From the NCBI GenBank assembly GCA_964498065.1, contig CAZCFZ010000007.1, forward strand, positions 1-64,000: 64,000 bases of DNA, written 5' to 3'. The position numbers and the translations under genes were made by a program. The DNA is from FEN-1297 sp964498065. Lineage in GTDB: Bacteria; Bacteroidota; Ignavibacteria; Ignavibacteriales; Ignavibacteriaceae. Below are positions 36,564 to 45,870 of this stretch, one piece after another; positions within the stretch are counted from its first letter, which is position 1; the number at the start of each line of letters is the position of its first letter. A model generated the notes under the pieces. The model saw nothing but the letters and a program-made list of their open reading frames with translations. It did not search any database and was not told the DNA's origin.

Positions 36564-37109
36564 ATGAAACTGATTATTAAAATAATTATTCCAGTAGCTT
36601 GTACAATTACATTTGCTTCTTGTTTAAAAAGCAGCAAAGTAAATGATTCAAAATTTGTTTTGATTGATTATAAGTATGGTCTTAATAATGAGCTTAATAC
36701 TTTTAACGATACATTTATTAAAAATATTACAGGCCGCGGCAGAATAAAAATTAAACTGCACTTCAGCAATTCGGAACAGGATGAAATTATAAACAAAGCG
36801 TTAAGGATCGGTTTTTTTGAGATGCCTGATACTCTTAATATTATTGATCAATATTTTAACGGTTCTGGTAATTTAACAGTTGAAAAAGAAAACATTCAAT
36901 CGCTTAGGATTAAATATAAAAATTTAGATAAAAATATTATTTGGAAAGGGATTCTTTCTTATAACAACCCGGAAACTCGAGGATTGACGGAATTAACGGT
37001 TTTAATAAGAAAGATAATTGAATCGAAACCTGTATATAAATCTCTGCCTGCAATGAACAGCGGCAGTATTCAATATTATTTCCGGGTACTGAAATATTTA
37101 TTCAGGTGA
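36564..37109 (+). CDS. Lipoprotein of unknown function
   Basis: From ATG 36564 the 181-aa product has a signal with lipobox 'TFASC' near residue 20. The mature part ('GRGRIKIKLHFSNSEQDEII', 'IGFFEMPDTL') looks like a small alpha/beta domain common in unannotated Bacteroidota lipoproteins that contain a helix before 'FFxxP'. A TTG at 36528 would add 12 residues ahead of the signal. No recognised family. It is the last gene of the lipoprotein cluster, 90 bases before the histidine kinase gene. Confidence 0.6.
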   Translation: MKLIIKIIIPVACTITFASCLKSSKVNDSKFVLIDYKYGLNNELNTFNDTFIKNITGRGRIKIKLHFSNSEQDEIINKALRIGFFEMPDTLNIIDQYFNGSGNLTVEKENIQSLRIKYKNLDKNIIWKGILSYNNPETRGLTELTVLIRKIIESKPVYKSLPAMNSGSIQYYFRVLKYLFR

Positions 37110-37198
37110 TTATATAATTATTTAAATTGATAATAGTCTTAATGAAAAAGTTTTAGTTTATAAGTAATTTAAATACAAGCTTTTTTAGTAATAGTAAT

Positions 37199-38623
37199 AT
37201 GAACGTTAGTAGAAACATATTCGAAAGATCTTATTACAAAGTGAGAATTATAATCACATTTAGTGCGATGACTATTATTATTGTCGTTATAATTTCGTGG
37301 GTAAGCTTTAATTACACAAAAAATCTTTATCTAAATCAGCTTAATGAACAGGTAAATGTAGTCGTCAAGATGCTTTCCAGGCAAATAGATGAAAAATATT
37401 TAGCTTTGCTGTCTTTCGGTTCACCAACCAAAGCAGCTGAAGATTATTTCCGGGAAATATTTGCCAGGAATAAAAATCCAAAACTGCATTCCGAGATTTT
37501 TATATTTGATAAAAATTTTGATATAGTAGTTCATTCGGATTCTAATATCGCTGCCGGAACTTTTGAACCGAGACTTCTGATAAATCAAAAAGATATTTTA
37601 GACCTAAATTTAAAGTCTGCAGATGTATCAATCCCTTTTAAAGGAAACGATAATAAATGGTATATGTGGGGGTTTTACAGACTTGAACCGAACTATTGGT
37701 TGGCAGTTAGAGAAAGCGCTGCAAGGCTGGAAAAAGTGGAAGAACTTTCAAGTTTGTTTTTGTATTTCGGCTTAAGCGGCATAGCACTTAGTATTTTGCT
37801 AGCATTATTAATTTCCCGATCGATTACAAAGCCTCTGGATAAGTTAGTTAGATTCAGTGCTGAAATCGGGAAGGGAAATTTTGATTCCGATTTACCGAAA
37901 GCAATGCATGGGGAAATAGGAACTCTCGCATATTCAATGGATAAAATGAAAAAAGATCTGGCGGCGAATCAAAAAGAGAAAGAAAAACTTCTCGCCCAAA
38001 TTGCTCATGAAATACGCAATCCTCTCGGCGGAATAGAATTATTAGCTAATCTTACAAAAGAAGATTTGATTAAAGAAAATAAGAACACAGATTATCTTGA
38101 TAAAATATTAAAAGAATTAAGTCATCTTAAATCTCTTATTTCATCTTATCTAAATTTCAGCAGACCTATGCCTGCCGATCCGGCATGGATTAGTGTTTCT
38201 AAAATAATTAGTGAAGTTGAAGAAATCGTCAGAACTCAATGTGAAAGAAAGAATATTAAATTTAAAGTAAATTCAGGAATAGATAAGGTCTGGTTTGATG
38301 AAAATCATCTTCGGCAAATTCTAGTCAATTTGGTTTCGAACAGCCTGGATTCAACTTTCGAAGGCGGAGAGATTAATATTAAAGCTTCCGTCAACAGTAA
38401 ATATTGGAAAATTGAAGTTGAAGACAACGGAACCGGGATACCGGAGTCTGAAATGAACTTCATATTCAATCCTTTCTTTACAACAAAAAAAGACGGGACA
38501 GGCCTGGGTCTTTCAATTATTAAAAAATTATGTAAAGAAAACAAAGCGGAAATAAGTGTAAATAATAATCCCGAAAGAGGTTCAACATTTATAATTAAGA
38601 AAGAAATTATTAATGAATTTTGA
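37199..38623 (+). CDS. Membrane sensor histidine kinase with periplasmic sensor and HAMP
   Basis: The 474-aa kinase has a transmembrane helix near residues 18-38 and a periplasmic Cache-like sensor (about 40-185; 'EIFIFDKNFDIVVHSDSN'). A second helix (about 186-207), a HAMP domain ('SITKPLDKLVRFSAEIGKGN'), a HisKA box with the phosphorylated His in 'LAQIAHEIRNPLGGIE' and an HATPase domain ('ENHLRQILVNLVSNSLDS', 'DNGTGIP', 'GTGLGLSIIKKL') follow. It reads an envelope signal and phosphorylates the sigma-54 activator encoded next, whose gene overlaps it by 11 bases. It is the first gene of a four-gene overlapping operon. Confidence 0.93.
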   Translation: MNVSRNIFERSYYKVRIIITFSAMTIIIVVIISWVSFNYTKNLYLNQLNEQVNVVVKMLSRQIDEKYLALLSFGSPTKAAEDYFREIFARNKNPKLHSEIFIFDKNFDIVVHSDSNIAAGTFEPRLLINQKDILDLNLKSADVSIPFKGNDNKWYMWGFYRLEPNYWLAVRESAARLEKVEELSSLFLYFGLSGIALSILLALLISRSITKPLDKLVRFSAEIGKGNFDSDLPKAMHGEIGTLAYSMDKMKKDLAANQKEKEKLLAQIAHEIRNPLGGIELLANLTKEDLIKENKNTDYLDKILKELSHLKSLISSYLNFSRPMPADPAWISVSKIISEVEEIVRTQCERKNIKFKVNSGIDKVWFDENHLRQILVNLVSNSLDSTFEGGEINIKASVNSKYWKIEVEDNGTGIPESEMNFIFNPFFTTKKDGTGLGLSIIKKLCKENKAEISVNNNPERGSTFIIKKEIINEF

Positions 38624-39983
38624 TGAAATAATTATTGTTGAAGATAATGATACCATGAGGCTGGGAATTATTGAAAGCCTGAAGAGGGAGAAATATAAAG
38701 TTTCGGCGTATGACAACGGTTTAACCGCTGTAAATGAATTTAAATCAAAGCTGCCTTTCCTTGCAATTGTTGATCTAAAAATGGAACCAATGAACGGGAT
38801 AGATGTCCTGGCAAAAATTAAAGAAATAAATTCGTCTACGGAAGTTTTAATGATTTCCGCTTACGGAACAATTGAAGATGCTGTAAAAGCCATGCAGCTT
38901 GGTGCAGCCGATTTTTTAACAAAACCATTCTCGCCCGATGAACTGAGAATCAGGGTAAAAAATATTAAACAAAAAATTCAGAATGAAAAGAAAATAGAAG
39001 ATTTAATAGAACAAAACAGACTGCTAAGTGACGAACTTTTTGCAGGCTCGGAAAAGATTATCGGGAATTCAAATTCAATTAAAGAAATTTTTTCTATTGT
39101 GAATCAAGTTGCGGAAAAAGACAGCACGGTTCTAATCCAGGGTGAAAGCGGTACAGGAAAGGAATTAATTGCTAAAGCAATACATCGTAAAAGCAAGAGG
39201 TCCGAACAGCCGTTTATAAAAATTAATTGCGGTGCATTAAATGACAACCTTCTGGAAAGCGAATTATTCGGTCATGAGAAAGGTGCTTTTACGGGTGCTG
39301 TTAAATTAAAGAAGGGAAGATTTGAACTTGCTGATCAAGGTACGCTTTTTCTTGATGAGATCGGAGATGTTTCTGCGGCAATGCAGGTAAAGCTTCTAAG
39401 AGTATTGCAGGAAGGAGAATTTGAGAGAGTAGGAGGAGAAACAACTTTAAAAACCGATGTGAGGATAATTTCCGCGACTAATCAAGATTTACAAAAACTA
39501 ATTCTTCATAGCAAATTTAGAGAAGATTTGTTTTACCGTTTAAGTGTTATTCCGATTAATCTTCCTCCTTTGAGAGAAAGAAAAGATGACATACCGCTGC
39601 TTATAAATTATTTTCTGGAAAAAATAGCGGATAGAATCCGGCAGGGGAAAAAAGTTATTAATCTCGAAGGAATAAAATTACTGATCGAGTATCCCTGGCC
39701 CGGAAATATTCGAGAACTTGAAAATCTTGTCGAAAGATTGGTGGTAATATCGGAAGGAAGTAATATTGAGTCTTCCTTAATTGCAAGACATTTAACCGGC
39801 GGAAATACAATAAACAACGGATTTGAAAATCTGCCGCTTGAAAAGGCTTTATTTTCATTTGAAAAAAATCTAATTGTTCAGGCAATGAAAAAAGCAAACG
39901 GAGTAAAAAACCGGGCTGCGAAAATTTTAGGCATAAGGACGAGCGTTTTATATTATAAATTGGAAAAGTATGGGTTAATGTAA
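38613..39983 (+). CDS. Sigma-54-dependent response regulator (NtrC type)
   Basis: The 456-aa regulator has a receiver domain (Asp in 'LAIVDLKMEPMNG', Lys in 'LTKPFSPDE'), an AAA+ domain with Walker A 'GESGTGKE', the sigma-54 contact loop 'GAFTGA' and Walker B 'GTLFLDEIGD', and a Fis-type HTH ('AAKILGIRTSVLYYKLEKYG'). It opens sigma-54 promoters when phosphorylated. It overlaps the kinase gene by 11 bases, and its last base is the first base of the next gene's ATG, so the operon is translationally coupled. Confidence 0.95.
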   Translation: MNFDEIIIVEDNDTMRLGIIESLKREKYKVSAYDNGLTAVNEFKSKLPFLAIVDLKMEPMNGIDVLAKIKEINSSTEVLMISAYGTIEDAVKAMQLGAADFLTKPFSPDELRIRVKNIKQKIQNEKKIEDLIEQNRLLSDELFAGSEKIIGNSNSIKEIFSIVNQVAEKDSTVLIQGESGTGKELIAKAIHRKSKRSEQPFIKINCGALNDNLLESELFGHEKGAFTGAVKLKKGRFELADQGTLFLDEIGDVSAAMQVKLLRVLQEGEFERVGGETTLKTDVRIISATNQDLQKLILHSKFREDLFYRLSVIPINLPPLRERKDDIPLLINYFLEKIADRIRQGKKVINLEGIKLLIEYPWPGNIRELENLVERLVVISEGSNIESSLIARHLTGGNTINNGFENLPLEKALFSFEKNLIVQAMKKANGVKNRAAKILGIRTSVLYYKLEKYGLM

Positions 39984-40963
39984 TGAAAAAACTATTTGAA
40001 ATATTGTCTCTGTCTGTTTTTCTTTTTTTATTTGCAGTACCGGCTCATGCGCAGAATTTAACTAAAATAGAAAATAAATATATAAATGCACAAAATGATC
40101 TTAAGCAGGAAAGTTTTGTCCTCGATTCGCTCAAAAATATTCTTGAATTAAGAGTTAATAAAATTGATTATGAAAAAAATAAGACTAATCCCGATAAAGA
40201 TCTAATTGTAAAACTTATGTCGGGTTCTGCCAGTATATCAAATGAAATTGAAAATCAGCAGAATAAAATTGATCTTACTCAAAAGAAGATTGAAGAATTT
40301 CGAAAGGTTTTAAATCAGTTGTATTCGGAGAAGATAGATTCGCTTCAAGAGCTTGAAAAGTCCGACGACTTTAAGGGAAATAGAAATGATTTGAAGGCAA
40401 GTATTTTATCCTTTACCGAAGAGAAATTATCTGTAGCTCCGAAAATTTCTATCCTATCATTTCATCCGGGTAAAATTCTTGAAATTGAATTGAATAAAAT
40501 TAAAGATCCAACGGAAAGAAAAATGTACAAGGATTATTTACAAAGTGCGTTAACCGAAGTGGATACACGCTTAAAGGACGTAAATGAATCTATTAATGAA
40601 GCCGATAAAATTATAACGCTTCAAAAGAAAACAAATAAATTTATAGAGGAGTCTGACTTTGAATACGGTGTAACGCCCCAGAACAATATTTCTCCGTCAA
40701 CCCCGGATGCTGTCGTAAATACAAGCCCTTTTTATTTTTCAAATACTAAAGCAGCTTATGCTCAAAATATTAATGAATACAGTCTTCTGCTTAATCAGTT
40801 AAATTTTAAGCCGATAACTTCAAAAATTAATATGGATGTATCCATTAAGGGAAAAAGTTCTGTCCACAGCCTCTCCGATTATAATGAACTTCAGAAAGAG
40901 GTAAGGAAAAGACTTCTTGAATATAAATTAATACTTACTCATAAACTGTATGCCGATAAATGA
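39983..40963 (+). CDS. Secreted coiled-coil protein of the kinase operon
   Basis: The 326-aa protein has a signal peptide ending 'AHAQ' (residues 1-24). A long, charged, helical stretch follows (about 25-230; 'IENQQNKIDLTQKKIEEF', 'RLKDVNESINEADKIITLQ') that should form coiled coils, then a Pro/Ser/Asn-rich linker ('PQNNISPSTPDAVVNT') and a helical end. I do not recognise a family. Its ATG shares one base with the stop of the regulator gene, and the barrel-protein gene starts before its own stop. It should be a periplasmic or surface spacer working with the barrel protein. Confidence 0.7.
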   Translation: MKKLFEILSLSVFLFLFAVPAHAQNLTKIENKYINAQNDLKQESFVLDSLKNILELRVNKIDYEKNKTNPDKDLIVKLMSGSASISNEIENQQNKIDLTQKKIEEFRKVLNQLYSEKIDSLQELEKSDDFKGNRNDLKASILSFTEEKLSVAPKISILSFHPGKILEIELNKIKDPTERKMYKDYLQSALTEVDTRLKDVNESINEADKIITLQKKTNKFIEESDFEYGVTPQNNISPSTPDAVVNTSPFYFSNTKAAYAQNINEYSLLLNQLNFKPITSKINMDVSIKGKSSVHSLSDYNELQKEVRKRLLEYKLILTHKLYADK

Positions 40964-41985
40964 TTAACCGCATGTCTATTTTCATTCCTGCCTTTTTGAT
41001 CTTATCGTCCTTTATTTATGCGCAAATAAAAATCGGCGGAAGTGTAGAATCGGGTTATTATAGAGCCGAGGGTACTCAATCTGTTGAACAAAGTGATCTG
41101 TTTACCGGCTTGGATGGTCAATTAGGCTACAATTATAAAAATGATAGAAGAAGAGCTTCAATAAAACTTAGAATTCGGCCGGAATTTTACGGTCTTAATA
41201 ATCAACTTAATACTCTAAAGCTTAGGGGAGATGTTTCATACTTTCAGGATGAAAGATCTTTTACCTGGGGAATCGGCTTATCCGATCAAAAGTATAATAT
41301 TAAAAGCAGTACCTTTAATTTAACTTATAATACTTTCATTCTTTCAGGCAATGTTGAAAGTTATTTAAATGAAAACCTTCCCATAAGTTTTACCTTGGGG
41401 TATGGTTATCAGGATATAGGATATTCGGGACAACAAAATTTGGATTTGTTTTTCGGTGATATAAGATTATTTCAAATGTTGAGTGAAAATTTAAAATTCG
41501 GATATGGTATGTATTTGGAAAAATTTTCAATTACGGGAAGATCTTTTGACTTTACTGTAGTACCCGGAGAAGAGAATAGCGGTTGGCGTTTTGGTCCGGA
41601 AATTAGTCTTAATTATTTAGGGGATGAGGTAATTAATCTTGAATACCGTTTTTTGTTTCATAATTCAAAATACACCGATTCTCCCTCGATTGAGCATTGG
41701 ATTAGATTAGTAGCAGGTAAATTAATTACATCACATTTTTCAACATTTATATTAATTGATTATTATATACGAAATTTTAAGTATGTACCTGATGCCGACA
41801 AATATTCTTACCTGCTTTATACAACTATGAATTTTGATAATCGCATTTTTCTAAAATTAAGCTATGAAATTAATAATAATGTGGAATTATATTTTCGTTC
41901 GGGATATTTTAAAGAAAATCTATACAGCAACAAATATAATTTTGACGGATGGAATGCTCTATTCGGAATAGACTTAAGCAATTAA
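40960..41985 (+). CDS. Outer-membrane beta-barrel protein of the kinase operon
   Basis: The 341-aa product has a signal peptide ending 'SFIYAQ' and regular amphipathic strands typical of a barrel of 14-18 strands ('IKIGGSVESGYYRAEG', 'RRASIKLRIRPEFYG', 'FTWGIGLSDQKYNIKS', 'NLEYRFLFHNS', 'IFLKLSYEINNNVELYF'). No porin family is recognised. It overlaps the coiled-coil gene by four bases (ATGA). As the last gene of a kinase and sigma-54 activator operon it is a probable output or a sensing partner. Confidence 0.7.
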   Translation: MINRMSIFIPAFLILSSFIYAQIKIGGSVESGYYRAEGTQSVEQSDLFTGLDGQLGYNYKNDRRRASIKLRIRPEFYGLNNQLNTLKLRGDVSYFQDERSFTWGIGLSDQKYNIKSSTFNLTYNTFILSGNVESYLNENLPISFTLGYGYQDIGYSGQQNLDLFFGDIRLFQMLSENLKFGYGMYLEKFSITGRSFDFTVVPGEENSGWRFGPEISLNYLGDEVINLEYRFLFHNSKYTDSPSIEHWIRLVAGKLITSHFSTFILIDYYIRNFKYVPDADKYSYLLYTTMNFDNRIFLKLSYEINNNVELYFRSGYFKENLYSNKYNFDGWNALFGIDLSN

Positions 41986-42103
41986 CAAAATTTAAATCAT
42001 AATTTTTACCTCATTGAAAAGTATTTGAAATCAGATTAGTAGTTATTTGAAGATACGACTGCACGGAAGCATGCCCCATGCAGTCATGCAAGAAATTACA
42101 TTA

Positions 42104-44362
42104 TCAATTAATTTTGGGCTGATTACAGTCTCCTTTCAAATATCTATTTAAATAGTGATCGTAAACTTTCAGCATTAGTAAATAACTTGTAAAACTGTAG
42201 GCCGCACCGTGAGCTCCTGGAGGATAAATACGTAAATCCGCATCTTTGCCGGCATTTGTAAGTGCCGTTAATAACTGCATGGTATTTCTAACATGAACGT
42301 TATCATCCATGGTTGAATGAACTAGTAAAAGTCTTCCCTGCAGGCTGTCTGCGTAAGTCATTACAGCACTATTTGTGTAGCCTTCCTCATTGTCCTTTGG
42401 TAAATCCATATAACGTTCTGTATAAATATCGTCATATAATCGCCAATCGGTAACAGGAGAATTTGCAATACCAAGTTTAAATATACCGGGATGAGTAACC
42501 ATTGTGTAAGTTGTACTGTACCCTCCGTAGCTTGTACCCATAATTGCCATATTTGTTGAATCTACATATGGAAGTTTTGCCAGATAATGAGCTGTTTCCG
42601 CAAAGTCGTGACTTTCCCATTTGCCTAATTGCCTGTACACAATTTTTTCAAATGCGCTTCCATAATTTGCATTTCCACGGTTGTTAACATCTACAATTAT
42701 ATAGCCCTGCTGCGCTAAATACTGATCCCATCCTGATTTATTGAATGAATTATAAACAGATTCGGATTCCGGTCCGCCGTATATTGAAAGAATAACAGGA
42801 TATTTTTCGGACGGATCAAAGTTAAACGGTTTTATCATTGAACAGTCGAGTTTAACCCCATCGGAGGTTGTAAAACTGAATAACTCTGTAGGTGAGTATT
42901 CGTGTGTTTTTAAAAACTCACTTACGGATTTATTATCTTCAAGCTTTTTTATCATCTTACCGTCGGTATTCCATAATTCAACTTGTCTCGGCTGGTTTGT
43001 ACTTGAATATGTATCTATATAGTATTTAGTATTCGGCGACATATTAAAATGGTGAAATCCCGGCGCCTTCGAAAGCCGTTCTTCATGGGAACCGTCAAAT
43101 TTGATTGAATAGAGCTGCACTTCTAATGGTGATGCCTCTGCCGATGTGTAATACACCGTTTTTGTATCCGGATTAATACCAAGAACTTTTATTACATCCC
43201 AGTTACCGTTTGTTACCCTGTTTAATAATTTTCCGTTATAATTATAGCGGTAAATTTGGTAGTAACCGCTTCTATCCGAGATCCAGAAAAATTCATGAAC
43301 TTTTTCGGGGAAAAACATCATGTCGTTTACATCAGTATAGAAATTGAATATTGCAACCCAGGTATTGTTTTTTTCTTCCATTACTAAATGATGGTCACCT
43401 GTTACAACATTGAAGAAAAATATTTTCATATCATCTTGTTTACGATTAAGTACCATCATAGCTAGCGTATTGGGCTCGCTTGTCCAATATAATCGAGGAA
43501 TGTAATTGTCCCCGGTTTCTCCTGTGTTTAACCAAATATGTTTATGAGTTTTTACATCAATAACTCCGATTCTGACTTTGGGATTTTGGTCTCCCGGCTG
43601 GGGAATAGCGATCTTTTCATATTTAGGATGTGTACCTTCGTAATTTGTTAATTGAACGAGAGGTACTCCGGTTTCATCAAACTGCCAGTAGGCAATATAC
43701 TTGCTGTCTGGAGACCAGTTCCAGGCCTGCGCCTGACCGAATTCTTCTTCATAAACCCAGTCATAATGTCCGTTAAAAATATTTCCGCCTGCATCGTTTG
43801 TTAATTGAGTTTCACTCTTTGTTGCAAATTTATATACATACATATTCCCGTTTCTTTCATAACCAACCATAGAACCATCCGGAGATAGTTCTGCAGTTCT
43901 GGCATTTTTAGCCGCTGCTTTTAACTTTTTATCTTCTAAAGAATAAACGTAATAATCAGATATACCCGAACGCCTGTAAATTTTTCTAAAGTTTGATTCG
44001 AATAAAATATGTTTTGAATCGTGTGCCCATTTGAAAGACTTATATTTAAAAGCTCTATTTGTATCCGGGAAAGACAAACCGACAGCATCGAAAATAAGGT
44101 TATCTTTTCCCGTTGACGGGTCATAAGAACGAATTTCATCTCTTTTGGTATCGGGATTATGAATTGTATAAGAATACAGATTTCCGTTATCTATCCAATT
44201 AAGACTTTGGGGGCCGGACTTACCGGCTAATGTTTTTGAGGCTCGAATTGCTTCTTGAAGGTTTTTATAAACTGCTTTCTCTTGAGCTTTTAAAGAATGG
44301 GGTAAAAAAACAAAAAGTGTCAGTACAACAAAGGACCGGCTGATGGTAAGGTAATTCTTCAT
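42104..44362 (-). CDS. S9B dipeptidyl peptidase IV-like protease
   Basis: The 752-aa protein has a signal peptide ending 'SLKAQ'. A beta-propeller DPP4 N-terminal domain includes 'YDWVYEEEFGQAQAWNWSPD', whose Glu pair binds the free amino end of substrates. The alpha/beta-hydrolase domain has the Ser in 'GTSYGGYS', the Asp in 'MDDNVHVRN' and the His in 'PPGAHGAAYS'. Such enzymes remove Xaa-Pro or Xaa-Ala dipeptides from peptides in the periplasm. The family usually has 700-760 residues, so it is complete. It is transcribed away from the Skp-like gene and stands alone. Confidence 0.94.
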   Translation of the reverse strand: MKNYLTISRSFVVLTLFVFLPHSLKAQEKAVYKNLQEAIRASKTLAGKSGPQSLNWIDNGNLYSYTIHNPDTKRDEIRSYDPSTGKDNLIFDAVGLSFPDTNRAFKYKSFKWAHDSKHILFESNFRKIYRRSGISDYYVYSLEDKKLKAAAKNARTAELSPDGSMVGYERNGNMYVYKFATKSETQLTNDAGGNIFNGHYDWVYEEEFGQAQAWNWSPDSKYIAYWQFDETGVPLVQLTNYEGTHPKYEKIAIPQPGDQNPKVRIGVIDVKTHKHIWLNTGETGDNYIPRLYWTSEPNTLAMMVLNRKQDDMKIFFFNVVTGDHHLVMEEKNNTWVAIFNFYTDVNDMMFFPEKVHEFFWISDRSGYYQIYRYNYNGKLLNRVTNGNWDVIKVLGINPDTKTVYYTSAEASPLEVQLYSIKFDGSHEERLSKAPGFHHFNMSPNTKYYIDTYSSTNQPRQVELWNTDGKMIKKLEDNKSVSEFLKTHEYSPTELFSFTTSDGVKLDCSMIKPFNFDPSEKYPVILSIYGGPESESVYNSFNKSGWDQYLAQQGYIIVDVNNRGNANYGSAFEKIVYRQLGKWESHDFAETAHYLAKLPYVDSTNMAIMGTSYGGYSTTYTMVTHPGIFKLGIANSPVTDWRLYDDIYTERYMDLPKDNEEGYTNSAVMTYADSLQGRLLLVHSTMDDNVHVRNTMQLLTALTNAGKDADLRIYPPGAHGAAYSFTSYLLMLKVYDHYLNRYLKGDCNQPKIN

Positions 44363-44780
44363 AATTTATCACTCTGCTAAATTCGTAAAAAGAAAGATTT
44401 TTATTCTATAAAGATAATAAAGTGATTAATTTTATTAATGTAATTTTTTAATTGTGTGCATTTAGATACACGTATCTTTAATCTCGAACTTTATATGAAA
44501 TAGTGTAAACTATAATATGCTTTTTCTCAAAGGAACATATTTCTCTTAATTTTGTTATAATAAAAAAAATTGGGTATAAGTGAGAAACAACTTTTAATAA
44601 AGCCTGGAAGTAATTTTTTGCCGGATTAGTCTGTACTGGAGAATAGTCAAATAAAATATTTGGAATCAGTAATGCCACGTATTATTTTATATGATTATTT
44701 TAAGAAATTTCTTTAAAAAATCGGTTTTGAAATAGATAGATTTTAATTAAATAATAATTACAAATTAGAGAGGAAAAATC
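44363..44780. other. Divergent intergenic region
   Basis: About 420 AT-rich bases lie between the DPP4 gene (minus) and the Skp-like gene (plus). AGATAC (44464-44469) and GTATCT (44472-44477) form a short operator-like inverted repeat with a two-base centre. No further structure or gene was seen. Confidence 0.35.
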
Positions 44781-45308
44781 GTGAAAAAAAACTTAGTTGC
44801 TGTTTTAGTTTTAATTTTATTTGGCTGCGGATCTCTTTTTGCTCAGAAAGTAACCAAAATCGGTTATATCGATTCGCAGACGATTTTAAATCAAATGCCT
44901 GAAGCAATTAAAGCTCAGGGAGAAATTCAATCTGCAATTGATAATGTTAAATCACAAATAGACAGTTTGCAGCAATTATATCAGCAGACTTTGGCGACAT
45001 ATCAGAAACAAGCAAGTATGATGACTGACGCAAAGAAAAAAGAAGCACAGCAGAAAATAATGGGTATGGAAAATGATTACAATACCCTGAGAGGAAAATT
45101 AGATGCTAATGGCGATATTGCCCAATTGAACAAAAAATTAATGGATCCGGTTATTGCGAAAATTAAAAAAGTTGTGGAAGAGATAGCAAAAAAGGAAGGT
45201 ATACAACTGGTTTTAGAAAAAAATGAACAGCTTCAAACCATATGGTATGCAGAACCGTCTATGGATATTACATATAAAGTTTTAGATAAGTTAAAAACCG
45301 GAAAATAG
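44781..45308 (+). CDS. OmpH/Skp-family periplasmic chaperone
   Basis: The 175-aa protein has a signal peptide ending 'SLFAQ'. The Skp opening 'VTKIGYIDSQTILNQMPEA' follows, then a long charged helical hairpin ('SQIDSLQQLYQQTLATYQK', 'NDYNTLRGKLDANGDIAQL') and the closing beta part 'IQLVLEKNEQLQTIWYAEPS'. Skp trimers hold unfolded outer-membrane proteins in the periplasm. The start is GTG at 44781, with AGAGGAAA upstream. It is monocistronic and is followed by a strong terminator. Confidence 0.9.
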   Translation: MKKNLVAVLVLILFGCGSLFAQKVTKIGYIDSQTILNQMPEAIKAQGEIQSAIDNVKSQIDSLQQLYQQTLATYQKQASMMTDAKKKEAQQKIMGMENDYNTLRGKLDANGDIAQLNKKLMDPVIAKIKKVVEEIAKKEGIQLVLEKNEQLQTIWYAEPSMDITYKVLDKLKTGK

Positions 45309-45333
45309 AATATTAAATTCTTTTTATTTAAAT

Positions 45334-45365
45334 AAAATGCCGTTCCAAATTGAACGGCATTTTTA
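45334..45365 (+). terminator. Rho-independent terminator of the Skp-like gene
   Basis: AAAATGCCGTTC (45334-45345) pairs perfectly with GAACGGCATTTT (45352-45363) around loop CAAATT, followed by TT. It lies 25 bases after the stop codon. Confidence 0.88.
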
Positions 45366-45453
45366 GTAAGGATTGACTTCAATCAAACTTTTTGAGGAAT
45401 TCTAACTTCAGTGGGAATAAAAATTATTAAAAAAAAAGTAGTTGGAGGTGGTT

Positions 45454-45538
45454 GAGAATTTAGCAAAAAGAACAAGATACAAATCGCCCGCCGACGGATT
45501 TAGTATCGCCACCCTATTGTCCTAGCGCGTAAATTCTC
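45454..45538. ncRNA. Structured intergenic element, possible small RNA
   Basis: GAGAATTTA (45454-45462) pairs with TAAATTCTC (45530-45538). Inside, GATACAAATC pairs with GATTTAGTATC (one bulge) around a GC-rich loop at about 45476-45506. The GC-rich core ('CGCCCGCCGACGG') contrasts with the AT-rich surroundings. No known RNA family is recognised and the strand is unknown. It could be a small RNA or a mobile palindromic element. Confidence 0.4.
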
Positions 45539-45870
45539 TTATTTCCACTCTGCCAACTGCTTTTATAGTTTTCCTATGTTATTTATTCGTTTTTAATTTT
45601 GTTTAATAACGAATTATCCCTTTACCTTACGCCCGATTACAATGAACTTATAAATTTTAAAAAATAAAGTTATTCTATATGAAGCATTAATCAATAGCCT
45701 AAATAGGTGATTTTAATAACCTCGGTAAAATATTTACTAAATTTATTTATTTGTGGTAAGATATTGTAAAATATAAGTTTTTATAAGAATTTAAGGTATT
45801 CTTATTGATTTATATGGCTTTTAAAAATTTGAAGAATGTTTTCAATTAAAATACTTGAACCGGATATTGA
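45539..45870. other. Intergenic region, nothing firm
   Basis: About 330 AT-rich bases run from the structured element to the end of the PAS kinase gene on the minus strand. No gene and no convincing terminator for the kinase gene was seen. Confidence 0.35.
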
